In this document: piece after piece, positions 1-9,061 of the stretch
How the letters are laid out: each line of letters starts with the position of its first letter
How positions within the stretch are numbered: the stretch's first letter is position 1
Assembly (NCBI RefSeq): GCF_014695385.1
Contig: NZ_JACJOD010000076.1
Location: 143,042-207,041, forward strand
From: Trichocoleus sp. FACHB-46
Lineage (GTDB): Bacteria > Cyanobacteriota > Cyanobacteriia > FACHB-46
Length of the DNA: 64,000 nucleotides
Direction: 5' to 3'
Program-made: the position numbers and the translations under genes
Notes under the pieces: model-generated
Told to the model about the DNA's origin: nothing
The model's input: only the letters and a program-made list of their open reading frames with translations
Databases searched by the model: none

Positions 1-2333
1 CTGATGCGGATGATGTTTTGCCGCTGTTGGCCCAGGCAGACATGAAGCCTCCGGTTGCCCTGCTAATCTATGCCCCAGATCAACCACAGCAGGCGGTTTA
101 TTACCCGTTTGCTGTTTTTTCTCCAGAATGGCAAGCCCTGCACTATGGCCTGAAACACCAGATTCCTGTCCGGTTCATGGACTTACCGCAAATGCATCAG
201 CTAGGGGTAAGCCCGCTTGAAGAACCCGTCAGGGAACCAGGAAACAGTGACGAAAAAGAGAACATTGCCACCACCGAACCAGAGGAGCTAACCCCCGACC
301 CAGCGATAGATCTGCAACCTGAAGGCGATCGCCCTTTTTCTCCTACAGACCCCAGTCAGGCTGTGATCTCGGATCCTCTTACCTGGTTAGCCCAAGCTGC
401 GGGCTATAGCGATGGTGAGCGCTGGTGGGAGCACATGGTAGAACACCGTCAAAACAGCACCGATTTGTTCGCAGCCATTCTGGAGGTGATGACAGTTCTC
501 CGTGCCGAAGTCGAGGCTGACCCAGCTTACAGTTCTAGCCTCGCTCAACGCCATCCGCTCCAGGTTGAGCGAGAAGCTAAGCGAGAAGCTTACATGCGCC
601 AAACCATCCGGGCCGCGCAGAAGGAAGGCAAAGAGCGGATTGCTATAGTTTGTGGGGCTTGGCACGCTCCAGCCTTAGCCGAGTTGTCAAACGCAAAAGC
701 GGATACTGCAACCCTTAAAGGACTACTCAAAACCAAAGTTCAAACCACCTGGGTTCCCTGGACTTATGGGCGACTAGCGATGAGCAGCGGTTATGGCGCA
801 GGCATTGAATCCCCCGGTTGGTACCATCACCTTTGGCAAGCAGGTATCTCCGACAAGCCAAGCTCTGCTTCCGCCTCTCAAATCACCATCAGTTGGATGA
901 CCTGCGTCGCTCGTCTGTTGCGGCAACAAGATCTCGATGCCTCCTCTGCCAGTGTAATTGAGGCAGTACGCTTAGCCGAAGCGTTAGCAGCTTTACGCGA
1001 TCGCGCTCTACCTAGCCTCATGGAACTAAATGAAGCCACGCAAACCGTACTTTGCTTTGGGGATGCGCTGCCAATGAAGCTAATCCACGAAAAGCTGATC
1101 GTTGGCGAACGCTTGGGGGAGGTGCCCGACGAAACGCCAATGGTGCCTTTGCAGCAAGACTTGTTACGACAACAGAAGCGCTTGCGGTTGAAAGTTGATG
1201 CCACCGAGCAAACGCTAGATTTAGATTTGCGAAAACCCACCGATCTAGAGCGATCGCATCTCCTGCATCGGCTCAGTTTGTTCGGCATCGGTTGGGGTAA
1301 ACCTCAGAGGAATGCAGGGGGCAAAGGCACCTTCCACGAGTTATGGCGCTTGCGGTGGCAACCAGAGTTTGTGATCGCTTTAATTGAGGTGGGGATTTGG
1401 GGCAACACGATTGAAGCAGCCGCGATCGCCTTTGTCTGTGATGCTGCGAATCGGGCCGCTGACTTGCCCGCTTTAACCCGACTGATTGACCAAACTCTAT
1501 TAGCGAACCTGCCAGAGGCGATTCACCACTTAATGGTACGGCTGCAAGCTGAAGCCGCGATCGCCAGTGATGTCGCTCATCTCATGGCTGCCCTTCCTCC
1601 CCTAGCCAATGTGCTGCGCTATGGCAACGTTCGTCAAATTGACACAGGCATTGTTGGCCCAGTAGTGGATGGCCTGATCACGCGCGTTTGTATTGGTTTA
1701 CCCGTGGCTTGTGCCTCGCTCAATGATGAAGCGGCTGCGACTTTGTACAACTTGCTCCTAGAGATGCATCGAGTCGTGACCCTATTGCAAAAGCCAGAAC
1801 ATCTCGCGGACTGGCAAGCAGTCTTAACTCAACTAGCCGATCAGCGAGGCTTACATGGTTTGTTAGCGGGACGTTGCTGTCGCTTGCTCTTAGAGTCTGG
1901 GGCTTTCAGTGCCGAGGAAACTGCTCAGCGTCTTGGTCTTGCCCTTTCCAGCACCAATGAACCTGCCCAATCTGCGGCCTGGGTAGAAGGGTTATTGCAA
2001 GGCAGCGGTTTGCTGTTACTTCATAACCCAACCTCGTGGCAGGTTTTAGATGAGTGGATTAGCACGCTATCGACCGAGCATTTCACAACGGTTTTGCCAT
2101 TGCTCCGTCGTACCTTTTCGACCTTTTCAGCTCCAGAGCGGCGGCAAATGGGCGAGCAAGTGCGGCAAGGCAGAAGTGGTAGCTCAGCCAACCTTACTAC
2201 ATCAACTTCAAGTGAAAGCTTCGATCTCGATCGCGCCGATCAGATTTTGGCGATCGTGGCTCAACTGCTGGGAATTGAACTAGCCCTGCATCATCCCATT
2301 AATTCTGTCACCGCCGTCAAGGACACCCATTAG
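1..2333 (+). CDS. DUF5682 family protein, 5' end outside the window
   Basis: The reading frame is open from the first base (codons start at base 3), so the N-terminus is missing and the TTG at 18 is not a believable start. The visible ~777 residues match my memory of DUF5682 proteins: an early PPVALLIYAP segment, then FSPEWQAL and PVRFMDLP, and later a GAWHAPAL motif. No signal peptide or membrane segment is visible. The family is uncharacterised but is usually encoded with a MoxR-type AAA+ ATPase and a VWA protein; the VWA partner follows here 2 bp downstream, so the two are probably co-translated. The ATPase would be expected upstream of base 1. A role in a chaperone-like MoxR-VWA machine is inference from that context. 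Residues ~65-105 form an acidic, low-complexity stretch. Confidence 0.85.
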   Translation, partial: DADDVLPLLAQADMKPPVALLIYAPDQPQQAVYYPFAVFSPEWQALHYGLKHQIPVRFMDLPQMHQLGVSPLEEPVREPGNSDEKENIATTEPEELTPDPAIDLQPEGDRPFSPTDPSQAVISDPLTWLAQAAGYSDGERWWEHMVEHRQNSTDLFAAILEVMTVLRAEVEADPAYSSSLAQRHPLQVEREAKREAYMRQTIRAAQKEGKERIAIVCGAWHAPALAELSNAKADTATLKGLLKTKVQTTWVPWTYGRLAMSSGYGAGIESPGWYHHLWQAGISDKPSSASASQITISWMTCVARLLRQQDLDASSASVIEAVRLAEALAALRDRALPSLMELNEATQTVLCFGDALPMKLIHEKLIVGERLGEVPDETPMVPLQQDLLRQQKRLRLKVDATEQTLDLDLRKPTDLERSHLLHRLSLFGIGWGKPQRNAGGKGTFHELWRLRWQPEFVIALIEVGIWGNTIEAAAIAFVCDAANRAADLPALTRLIDQTLLANLPEAIHHLMVRLQAEAAIASDVAHLMAALPPLANVLRYGNVRQIDTGIVGPVVDGLITRVCIGLPVACASLNDEAAATLYNLLLEMHRVVTLLQKPEHLADWQAVLTQLADQRGLHGLLAGRCCRLLLESGAFSAEETAQRLGLALSSTNEPAQSAAWVEGLLQGSGLLLLHNPTSWQVLDEWISTLSTEHFTTVLPLLRRTFSTFSAPERRQMGEQVRQGRSGSSANLTTSTSSESFDLDRADQILAIVAQLLGIELALHHPINSVTAVKDTH

Positions 2334-2335
2334 CT

Positions 2336-3517
2336 ATGACTCAACCGTTTGACGAACGTCTCCGCCGATGGCGTTTAATTTTGGGTGGCGGATCAGCAGA
2401 TGGGATTTGTACAGGTGGGGATACAGATGGGCTTGATCTGACCCTGAGTGCCGCCGACCAAGCGATGGATGATGCCTTGAGTGCTTTGTATGACAGCGAT
2501 CGCCAGGGTAGCTTGGGCAGTTCTTCGCCCAAGGTCGCCCGCTGGTTGGGAGACATTCGCAGCTATTTCCCCTCATCCGTGGTCAAAGTGATGCAGCAAG
2601 ATGCGCTCAACCGCTTGAATCTACGGCAAATGTTGCTAGAGCCAGAAATGCTAGAAGCTGTAGAACCAGATGTACATCTTGTCTCAAATCTGTTATCCCT
2701 CAGTGGTGTGATGCCCAGCAAGACCAAAGAGACGGCCCGGATTGTGGTACGGCGGGTGGTTGAAGAGTTACAGCGCAAATTAGAAAACCCTACTCGTCAA
2801 GCCGTAATGGGGAGCTTAAATCGAGCCATCCGCAATCGTCGTCCTCGTCACAACGAGATTGACTGGCATCGGACCATTCGCGCCAACCTCAAGCACTACC
2901 AACCTGAATACCGCACGATCATTCCTGAAACTCGCATCGGCTATGGGCGCAAACGCTCCTCCTTGCGAGACATCATTTTGTGCGTAGATCAAAGCGGTTC
3001 AATGGCAACTTCTGTCGTCTATGCAGGCATTTTCAGTGCCGTCTTGGCATCCTTACCTGCGGTGCAAACTCGTCTAGTGGTATTCGACACCGCCGTAGTT
3101 GACCTGAGCGATCTTTTACAAGATCCTGTAGAAGTTTTGTTTGGGACTCAGCTCGGCGGTGGCACCGATATCAATCAAGCTCTTGCCTACTGCCAGACTC
3201 TCATTCGCCAACCGCAAGAAACTATCCTGGTGTTAATCAGTGACCTCTATGAAGGAGGTAATCGCCAGGAAATGTTGAAACGAGTCGCGGCTCTCTCGTC
3301 CTCTGGCGTCCAGCTTGTCACACTCTTAGCGCTAAATGATGAAGGTGCCCCTTACTACGACCATCAAAACGCTGCATTTATGGCTAATTTAGGCATCCCT
3401 GCCTTTGCTTGCACCCCCGATCTGTTTCCAGATCTGATGGCCACAGCGATTAATCGGCAAGATCTAGGACAGTGGGCCGCTAAGCAAGACATCGTAACAG
3501 CTCGCAGCGATCGCTAA
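2336..3517 (+). CDS. VWA domain protein (CoxE-like) paired with DUF5682
   Basis: This 393-residue cytoplasmic protein starts at an ATG 2 bp after the DUF5682 stop. The C-terminal half is a von Willebrand factor A domain with an intact metal-ion-dependent adhesion site: DQSGSM near residue 220, the threonine of GGGTDIN near 278, and the aspartate of ISDLYEGG near 303. The N-terminal ~200 residues are helical and resemble the CoxE/VWA proteins that work with MoxR ATPases. In such systems the VWA protein binds metal and a client protein and couples it to the ATPase. The gene ends 11 bp from the convergent parB stop, with no obvious terminator between them. The specific client is unknown. Confidence 0.88.
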   Translation: MTQPFDERLRRWRLILGGGSADGICTGGDTDGLDLTLSAADQAMDDALSALYDSDRQGSLGSSSPKVARWLGDIRSYFPSSVVKVMQQDALNRLNLRQMLLEPEMLEAVEPDVHLVSNLLSLSGVMPSKTKETARIVVRRVVEELQRKLENPTRQAVMGSLNRAIRNRRPRHNEIDWHRTIRANLKHYQPEYRTIIPETRIGYGRKRSSLRDIILCVDQSGSMATSVVYAGIFSAVLASLPAVQTRLVVFDTAVVDLSDLLQDPVEVLFGTQLGGGTDINQALAYCQTLIRQPQETILVLISDLYEGGNRQEMLKRVAALSSSGVQLVTLLALNDEGAPYYDHQNAAFMANLGIPAFACTPDLFPDLMATAINRQDLGQWAAKQDIVTARSDR

Positions 3518-3528
3518 CGGCTCTACCT

Positions 3529-4506
3529 TCACTTGAGCATGGCTTCCAGTTGGCTCAGCAACTCTTCTAACTGCTGAGTTTTTTCTGGACTACTCCACAG
3601 GGCTCGATCTTTCTTCGCTTGTTGTACTACTTGGGTTAAGCGCTGCTTTAGGTCTGGCTGAGCAGCTGGTTTCGTACTGCCATTCAGAGCTTTGACTCGT
3701 TGTTTAATTTCGGACAAACTGAGAGATTTACTCACAGCGTCTTTTAATAACCGTCGTCGTGCCTCTAGATCCTTAATACTGGCAATCACAATTCCCTTGG
3801 TATAGTGAATTTTGCCTTGACGAATCCCATCTAAAACTTCGCTCGGTTTCTTTAGGAGTGGCAGTCGAGTCGCGACAAAAGATTGCCAAGTGATCCGTCC
3901 AAAGGCATCAAAGATTTGCTTGACCAGTTCTGCTTCTTGGCTAACCAAAACGTTTTGGTTAGTTGTCCCTTTAGCAGCGTTATTCATCCGATAAAGGAAA
4001 CTGATCACTTCTTCAGTGCCATAACCCAACTGAATTTCCAGCAAACGCAGCGTGTTATCCAGTTCTTCTAGGGCACTAAAATCACGGCGATTGGAATTCT
4101 CAGAGATCGCAGCTTGAAATGCAGTGCGGTCGTCCCAGTCGAATACCTTAACTGGAACTGTCTCCAGCCCTAAAATTTCTGCTGCCTTAAACCGACGCAG
4201 TCCTGCAACCAGCTCATACTGGCCCGACTGTCTGGGATGGGGGCGCACCCACAGCGGCGATCGAATGCCATTTGGTTTGATGTCGTTGAGTGCCCATTGT
4301 TGCAACTCGTCGTTGTCGTAGTAGTGACGAACTGGTTTGCCATCCGGGACAAAGGTAAATGTACAGGCGATCGCTTTCCAGGGAATGATCTGCTCTTTGG
4401 TTTCTTCAGCAGCTTGCGTAATTTTTTGCGTAGCTGCTTGACCAAAAACAAAGCTTAGTTCCTCACTGTTGGCGATCGCGTCACTGAGTTTGCGTCGTGT
4501 CGTCAT
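3529..4506 (-). CDS. parB: ParB-family DNA-binding partition protein
   Basis: The protein has 325 residues. A ParB/sulfiredoxin-like N-terminal domain covers roughly residues 45-140 and includes GLRRFKAAEILG and an ENSNRRDF segment. A helix-turn-helix-like central part follows, and the C-terminus is helical and charged, probably for dimerisation. The start ATG overlaps the parA stop in an ATGA arrangement, so translation is coupled; GAGG lies 8 nt before the ATG. ParB proteins bind parS centromeres and work with ParA to segregate DNA. A perfect 22-bp palindrome lies inside this gene at 3941-3962 and recurs upstream of parA, which supports a self-contained par system. It could belong to a chromosomal locus or to an integrated plasmid; this window does not decide between them. 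Confidence 0.9.
   Translation of the reverse strand: MTTRRKLSDAIANSEELSFVFGQAATQKITQAAEETKEQIIPWKAIACTFTFVPDGKPVRHYYDNDELQQWALNDIKPNGIRSPLWVRPHPRQSGQYELVAGLRRFKAAEILGLETVPVKVFDWDDRTAFQAAISENSNRRDFSALEELDNTLRLLEIQLGYGTEEVISFLYRMNNAAKGTTNQNVLVSQEAELVKQIFDAFGRITWQSFVATRLPLLKKPSEVLDGIRQGKIHYTKGIVIASIKDLEARRRLLKDAVSKSLSLSEIKQRVKALNGSTKPAAQPDLKQRLTQVVQQAKKDRALWSSPEKTQQLEELLSQLEAMLK
3941..3962. promoter_or_regulatory. parS: parS-like palindrome inside parB
   Basis: These 22 bases are a perfect palindrome with the core AACCAAAACGTTTTGGTT. The 18-bp core is identical to the palindrome upstream of parA at 5262-5283; only the outermost bases differ. Within parB it encodes N-Q-N-V-L-V in frame, so the site is carried in coding sequence. 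Its length, symmetry and position within the par operon suggest a ParB binding site. That function is inferred. Confidence 0.7.
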
Positions 4507-5192
4507 GATTCAGCCTCAAACAGCTTCAGGGCTTCGGTTAAAAGTTTGGTGTAGACGTTGGCTGCCGACTTTGGTGCAGTTCCTTTCATCCGAAACACAG
4601 TGCTACCTTGGCCCGGTGCATCTTTGATACATTGGCGATCGGGAAGCGTAGTGTCTAAAAGCGGCAATAAACCACTTTGCAAAGCTTCTTTCGCTTCTCG
4701 CAACAAAACAGTGTTGTCTTTGACAGCATTGAGGTACAGCGCCGCCACAGGTAATCCACCCCGAATCTCTCTAGCTTGCCGCACAAACTGCACAATCTTG
4801 CCTGTGCTGGCTAAGTCAATCATGGAGTCTCGACAAGGAATTAGGACCATGTTGGAGCGAATCAGCATCGCTTTGGTGATTTCACTAGCATTACCAGGAC
4901 CATCCACAATCACCACATCGTAGGACTCTGCCAGCTTGGGCAACTCATCGAAAAGAGTTTCTGGGTCGCTAATCACTTGGCAAGGCAAATCCAGCTCTTT
5001 CAACCACCCTGATGAACTCTGTTGACCGTCCGCATCGACCAAAATTGTCGAATATCCTTTTTGAGCAAACCAATCAGCTGCATGTACAGCTCCAGTGGAT
5101 TTACCTGCTCCACCTTTCTGATTGGCAAAGGCTAATATCTTGGGCAACTTCGTCGCCACACTCACTGCTTTTACAGCTTTAGCTCTTGGCAT
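4503..5192 (-). CDS. parA: ParA-family partition ATPase
   Basis: The protein has 229 residues and is a Walker-type partition ATPase. The deviant Walker A motif KGGAGKST lies at residues 26-33, followed by the Walker A' aspartate in ILVDADGQ and a Walker B-like VVIVDGPG segment. It binds ATP and DNA non-specifically and moves ParB-bound cargo. The small size, with no N-terminal helix-turn-helix, is of the short type in which ParB rather than ParA usually represses the operon. The gene is first in the parAB operon, with a sigma70-like promoter and parS-like sites upstream. No convincing Shine-Dalgarno sequence precedes the ATG. Confidence 0.93.
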   Translation of the reverse strand: MPRAKAVKAVSVATKLPKILAFANQKGGAGKSTGAVHAADWFAQKGYSTILVDADGQQSSSGWLKELDLPCQVISDPETLFDELPKLAESYDVVIVDGPGNASEITKAMLIRSNMVLIPCRDSMIDLASTGKIVQFVRQAREIRGGLPVAALYLNAVKDNTVLLREAKEALQSGLLPLLDTTLPDRQCIKDAPGQGSTVFRMKGTAPKSAANVYTKLLTEALKLFEAES

Positions 5193-5201
5193 AAGTTAAA
5201 T

Positions 5202-5248
5202 AACCAAAACCTATGGTTTGATAGTATCACTGATTTTGTGCAGTGCAA
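5202..5248 (-). promoter_or_regulatory. Candidate parAB promoter with half-site operator
   Basis: Read leftwards, TTGCAC (5248-5243) and TACTAT (5226-5221) form a -35/-10 pair with 16-bp spacing. Just downstream, across the expected start of transcription, AACCAAAAC at 5202-5210 is one arm of the parS-like palindrome. An AAACC-TAT-GGTTT inverted repeat follows, so ParB could repress here. The assignment rests on sequence resemblance only. Confidence 0.5.
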
Positions 5249-5261
5249 CATTGATCAGCAA

Positions 5262-5283
5262 TTAACCAAAACGTTTTGGTTAA
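5262..5283. promoter_or_regulatory. parS: parS-like palindrome upstream of parA
   Basis: This is a perfect 22-bp palindrome containing AACCAAAACGTTTTGGTT, the same 18-bp core as the site inside parB at 3941-3962. It ends about 13 bp upstream of the candidate parA -35 box. It is likely a ParB-binding centromere or operator. Confidence 0.72.
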
Positions 5284-5334
5284 ATAAACTTGGTTGGGAT
5301 TAGTTGAGAAGGTTTCGCGATCGCCAGTCCTTCA

Positions 5335-7146
5335 TTACTGTAGATGAATGACGCTGAGCCAATCTCCGCCCTCACAACCATTGCCACTAGGTCGCTCTGG
5401 CACCCCAGGCCAAATATGATTCCCATCTAAGGCGCAAAGACGACGAACGCTCAACTGTCCTGTATCTTTTCGAATCACATACAGCTTGTCCTGGGCAACC
5501 AAGCCCCAGCACAATCCTGTTACTTCAGACGCGATCGCCACAGATTCTTGAAGTGAAATGCCATTAACACTAAAGCACTCTTGCAACTTTGGTGAAATAA
5601 TACCTTGCTCTAACTCTGCTTGTAACTCTAGATCTAGATTGAATAGAACTTCTTCATTCAGAATCCAGTCTCCTCGTAGTTCGACAGTGAGCTGATCTAG
5701 TTCGCTTGCTTTTATAAATTGCTGCGCTTCAGGCCAAGTCAGCCGAACTGCGTCTGTAAACAGGACATTTTCTAGTGCTTCGATTCCACCAATCATCTGA
5801 AACTCGTTTTCGACATCTGTTTCACCAATGCGCCAGCAAATTCGTTGCTTCGCTATGGTAGTGACTCGCACAGGCTGAATTTTAAGCTGATGAACTAGCT
5901 GCTGGCTGGCGATCGCGCCTGCATCATGACTCCAAAGCAAAACACTTCGCTGATGGAGGCCATCTACACGCACTGGTTTAGCAAACTGAATCACCAGTCC
6001 TACAGTCTGTACTAGCTCCAGAAATGCGTTTCTAGTCAGCACCTGATCATGATGCCAACTTGCATAAATAACTCGATTCAGGTCTGTAGGCGTTGGGTGT
6101 GTAAGCGGAGATGCAGTAGAGTTAAGGCTTGAGCCTAGTTCAGTGTCACTATCTGATACTTCTAGTAAATCTTCAGTTTGAGCGACAACAGGCGAATAGG
6201 CGCGATCGCTACCCAGAAAAAATTCCACTTTTTCTAGATACCGTAAGCACCGTTGATACTGGTTTGGGTATTCCTCGGCTACCCGTTTCTCTAAACGTCG
6301 AGCGATCGCGGCATCTCGCTTGGCCTCCCCAATTAAGTGGGTATAGCCGAGTTGGTCAGGCTGTTGAGAGGAGAAAGCTGCTTCTGGGGAATCGAACAGA
6401 CATTCAATGCTGACGTCGGCAAAGAGCGAATCTGGCAACTGCTGATGATATTCAATACAAGCTGCCAAAAAATATTGCTCAATCAGCAGGCAATCTCCTA
6501 GTTTGTTATCCATCAACGCCAAAGCTGCTTGATTGCCAGGATCAGCAGCAATTCGCAAAGCCATGTCAGCATAGTGGCGAATAAAGTCTACCTGAGCGCC
6601 GCCCATAATACCGCAGCAATAAGCCAGATTTCGGCGCTTGGCAAAATACCAGTTCCACTCATCCGGTAGCCAACCATTTGTACTTTTGACGCGATGATTA
6701 AAAATTTCTGGGCGATACCACCAGCAGGTTGCTAAGGGTTTGCCAAAGACAAAATACTCCGGGTTCTGAGCAAGCACAGGCGCAGTGTTGACGACCGGGG
6801 GCAGCGGCTTCCACAAGAACACATCGTTATCGACATGGATGAAAGGCTGGGTTTGGCTACGGTAAGCCCATAGTTTACCTAAAATCCACCAATCTGGGTC
6901 TTGAGCTTGCAACGCATTTAACTCAGTTGTAACGCTATCAAACTCTAGCCCCAAGCCATCGATCAGCATTTTGGCTCCAGCATCATCCGTCACCAGCGCA
7001 GTTTCAGGATAATGTTTTCGCGCGGTTTCGAGCGACAAGATCCAAGCGAGAAGATGATGTTTTTCACTAAACCAGATGGTTTGGCGATGCGATCGGAAAG
7101 GTTTTGTCCAGAACGACCACACCGAGCGGGCGATCGCTTGGTTCAT
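5335..7146 (-). CDS. DUF6734-like putative glycosyltransferase with extra C-terminal region
   Basis: The protein has 603 residues and no signal peptide. The N-terminal ~310 residues resemble the DUF6734 group: a RSVWSFWTKPF opening, an LVTDDAGAKML segment, and an HVDNDVFLWKP motif near residue 105. That motif is reminiscent of the DxD metal/nucleotide-sugar site of GT-A glycosyltransferases. Residues ~340-603 are not recognised. The ATG overlaps the stop of the upstream Trypco2/IPT gene by 4 bp (ATGA), so translation is coupled and the two proteins probably act together. It is the last gene of the leftward five-gene cluster, and parA lies 142 bp further on. Glycosyl transfer is inference from fold-like motifs, not shown. 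Confidence 0.65.
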   Translation of the reverse strand: MNQAIARSVWSFWTKPFRSHRQTIWFSEKHHLLAWILSLETARKHYPETALVTDDAGAKMLIDGLGLEFDSVTTELNALQAQDPDWWILGKLWAYRSQTQPFIHVDNDVFLWKPLPPVVNTAPVLAQNPEYFVFGKPLATCWWYRPEIFNHRVKSTNGWLPDEWNWYFAKRRNLAYCCGIMGGAQVDFIRHYADMALRIAADPGNQAALALMDNKLGDCLLIEQYFLAACIEYHQQLPDSLFADVSIECLFDSPEAAFSSQQPDQLGYTHLIGEAKRDAAIARRLEKRVAEEYPNQYQRCLRYLEKVEFFLGSDRAYSPVVAQTEDLLEVSDSDTELGSSLNSTASPLTHPTPTDLNRVIYASWHHDQVLTRNAFLELVQTVGLVIQFAKPVRVDGLHQRSVLLWSHDAGAIASQQLVHQLKIQPVRVTTIAKQRICWRIGETDVENEFQMIGGIEALENVLFTDAVRLTWPEAQQFIKASELDQLTVELRGDWILNEEVLFNLDLELQAELEQGIISPKLQECFSVNGISLQESVAIASEVTGLCWGLVAQDKLYVIRKDTGQLSVRRLCALDGNHIWPGVPERPSGNGCEGGDWLSVIHLQ

Positions 7147-8663
7147 AAGAGATTACTTCCGATCGCCGTTCCCGAACCATAGTAACCAGGCACAACGACG
7201 GTGAAACTATCAGTGCTAGTCACGGTTCCACCTCTTGTCTGAACTGTGACTAGCACTTTTACCCCTCGTGAGAAGGACGGCACTCTCACCATAATCTGTG
7301 TTGCAGTCGGCGTACCGACTATAGTGCCATTCACAGAACCAAACCGAACGGCAGCTGTCCCCACAGTGAAGTTTTGGCCAGACAGAGTGATAATATCCCC
7401 TGCCTTGCCAAATTTGGGCGTAAACTGATCCGGCGCTGCATTGAAGAGGGGAGCAGGAGGTGGCGGAGGATTCACTACAAACTCACGCACAAATTGATTA
7501 TTCGTGCGTAATTGATCGAAAATTTGATTACCTGGATCAGCAGTGAAACTAATTTGGTAAGTGCCAGGTTGGTCAAACTTGTGGGTAAACAGGAGCGCAC
7601 CATCAGTTGATTGCTGTTGCGATCGCAGAGCCGTATGGGAATACAGCACTTGCTTAATAGATTGGGTAGGCGTTGCCTGGATATCGTCTGAGTCATCCAC
7701 TACAGCTCGTAGCATCATCGAACCCGCAGAGTTTAGTGGCGGCACCCTACGAATTCCGACCTGAGAGACTTCCCAGCTAACATCAAAGCCCGCAGCATCC
7801 ACGTTACCTTGGTTACTTAGAATTGCTCGAAATGTCACTTCTTGCCCCGCTACCAATGGGGTAGGTGAATCTAGCACAACATCTTGAACATTCAGATCCA
7901 CAATATCGGCTCGCCAGAGTAGCAGATTGGTTTTCTGGTTCGCAGTTTTCACCACCACCAACCCGCCACCAATGACATTTCGCGGCATTTCTACCGTCAA
8001 GCGACTATTAGTGCGATCGCGAATTCTAGCCAGTTTATCTTGAAAGTAAACTTCAACCGTATCTGTTGGCGCACCGAAGTTGGCACCATCAAGGATCACA
8101 GTGCTTCCAGGAGCACCGCTCTCCGGTTTGATTTGCGTAATCAATGGTAAGTTGCGCCACAAACGCAACCGCGTTTCACCTAACCCGCTTTTAGACGAAA
8201 TCTCTGTCAGCATGGCAGGCGTTTGGGTTGCCACTTCCAAATCATTGACGGAGTGAATCCCAACCGTTTTGAGTTTCTGGATCTCGACACTCTGGATTTC
8301 TGGCAGGTCTTCTAGGCGTCGATAATCACCCGTTTCCAGATCGACAGACTTACGGGTTTCTTGAACTTGGGTATCGAGGGCGGGCGTGAAACCTAGCTTT
8401 AAAACAGTAGCCCCCGTTTGACCAGGAGCTACGGTGCGAAACATGAGATGGCCGTTGGGGTCGCGGCGAACATCCACTTGAAGATCCAGGTTTAACTGGT
8501 TGACCATCATGGACAGTCGTCGATTTTGCGACTTGAGAATTAAGGTATCTTGAGCTTGATCTAACTCTGCCGTGATCACTTGGATCAGTTCAGATAACTC
8601 CCACTCATCATTGGGTAGAGCAGGAGGTTCATTGGGAGTCAGGGGGCGATCGCTATTGGTCAC
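7143..8663 (-). CDS. Trypco2-like / helix-hairpin-helix / IPT-CARDB-IPT multidomain protein
   Basis: The protein has 506 residues. Residues ~20-95 resemble the trypsin-co-occurring domain 2 (Trypco2): an ELSELIQVITAELDQAQ helix, then LQVDVRRD and a closing TVLKLGFTP strand. Residues ~118-165 form a helix-hairpin-helix-like unit. An IPT/TIG beta-sandwich spans ~168-245, a CARDB-like adhesion domain ~260-395, and a second IPT/TIG ~415-495. There is no signal peptide, which is odd for a protein rich in adhesion-type domains. Trypco domains were described in predicted NTP-dependent conflict systems beside peptidases; here the peptidase in the cluster is papain-like. The gene lies 42 bp after the 109-residue gene and overlaps the DUF6734 gene. 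The Trypco2 call is from remembered family patterns and needs a profile search. Confidence 0.68.
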   Translation of the reverse strand: MTNSDRPLTPNEPPALPNDEWELSELIQVITAELDQAQDTLILKSQNRRLSMMVNQLNLDLQVDVRRDPNGHLMFRTVAPGQTGATVLKLGFTPALDTQVQETRKSVDLETGDYRRLEDLPEIQSVEIQKLKTVGIHSVNDLEVATQTPAMLTEISSKSGLGETRLRLWRNLPLITQIKPESGAPGSTVILDGANFGAPTDTVEVYFQDKLARIRDRTNSRLTVEMPRNVIGGGLVVVKTANQKTNLLLWRADIVDLNVQDVVLDSPTPLVAGQEVTFRAILSNQGNVDAAGFDVSWEVSQVGIRRVPPLNSAGSMMLRAVVDDSDDIQATPTQSIKQVLYSHTALRSQQQSTDGALLFTHKFDQPGTYQISFTADPGNQIFDQLRTNNQFVREFVVNPPPPPAPLFNAAPDQFTPKFGKAGDIITLSGQNFTVGTAAVRFGSVNGTIVGTPTATQIMVRVPSFSRGVKVLVTVQTRGGTVTSTDSFTVVVPGYYGSGTAIGSNLL

Positions 8664-8705
8664 AGAAGCTATGTCACGTGATGAGATGGTAAGAACTAAA
8701 AGAAT

Positions 8706-9035
8706 TTAGTCCAGAGGATTTAGCTTTAAGGTAACTCTAAAATGGCTCAAGGCATTGACTGATTTTGGCACCAGGGGTGAAGGTAAGGTAGTCATCAGTC
8801 GACTCCCTGACAGCGAATTGCCCGATCGCGGCGAGAGATGAAAATGCACCGGGATCGCGATCGCAATTTCATCAAGCTTTAAGCTGGGGAGAGCCATTTC
8901 CGAAGTCCAGTTCTGAAGATTAGACTCAGCTACTAGTTCCTCAACTTTATTAGGCGCTAGTTCATGCGTCACCGGAATTTGAGAAATCTCCCCAGCACTC
9001 ATCACCACTAAGTCACTAAAGCGGATAGCAGGCAT
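8706..9035 (-). CDS. Small beta-rich hypothetical protein, possible DUF2589 relative
   Basis: The protein has 109 residues, with an ATG start at 9035. I do not recognise it securely. The middle carries LKLDEIAIAIPVHFHL, similar to the strand that opens the DUF2589 beta domain, and the C-terminus ends HFRVTLKLNPLD. Comparable strand signatures occur in both neighbours (QVTLKFKTDYKPL in the 412-residue protein, TVLKLGFTP in the Trypco2 protein). No membrane segment is visible. It sits in the middle of the leftward cluster, 42 bp before the Trypco2/IPT gene, so it is probably co-transcribed. It may be a structural or adaptor subunit, but this is inference. Confidence 0.6.
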   Translation of the reverse strand: MPAIRFSDLVVMSAGEISQIPVTHELAPNKVEELVAESNLQNWTSEMALPSLKLDEIAIAIPVHFHLSPRSGNSLSGSRLMTTLPSPLVPKSVNALSHFRVTLKLNPLD

Positions 9036-9061
9036 TCATACCCTCGAAAAATTGGAATTAG

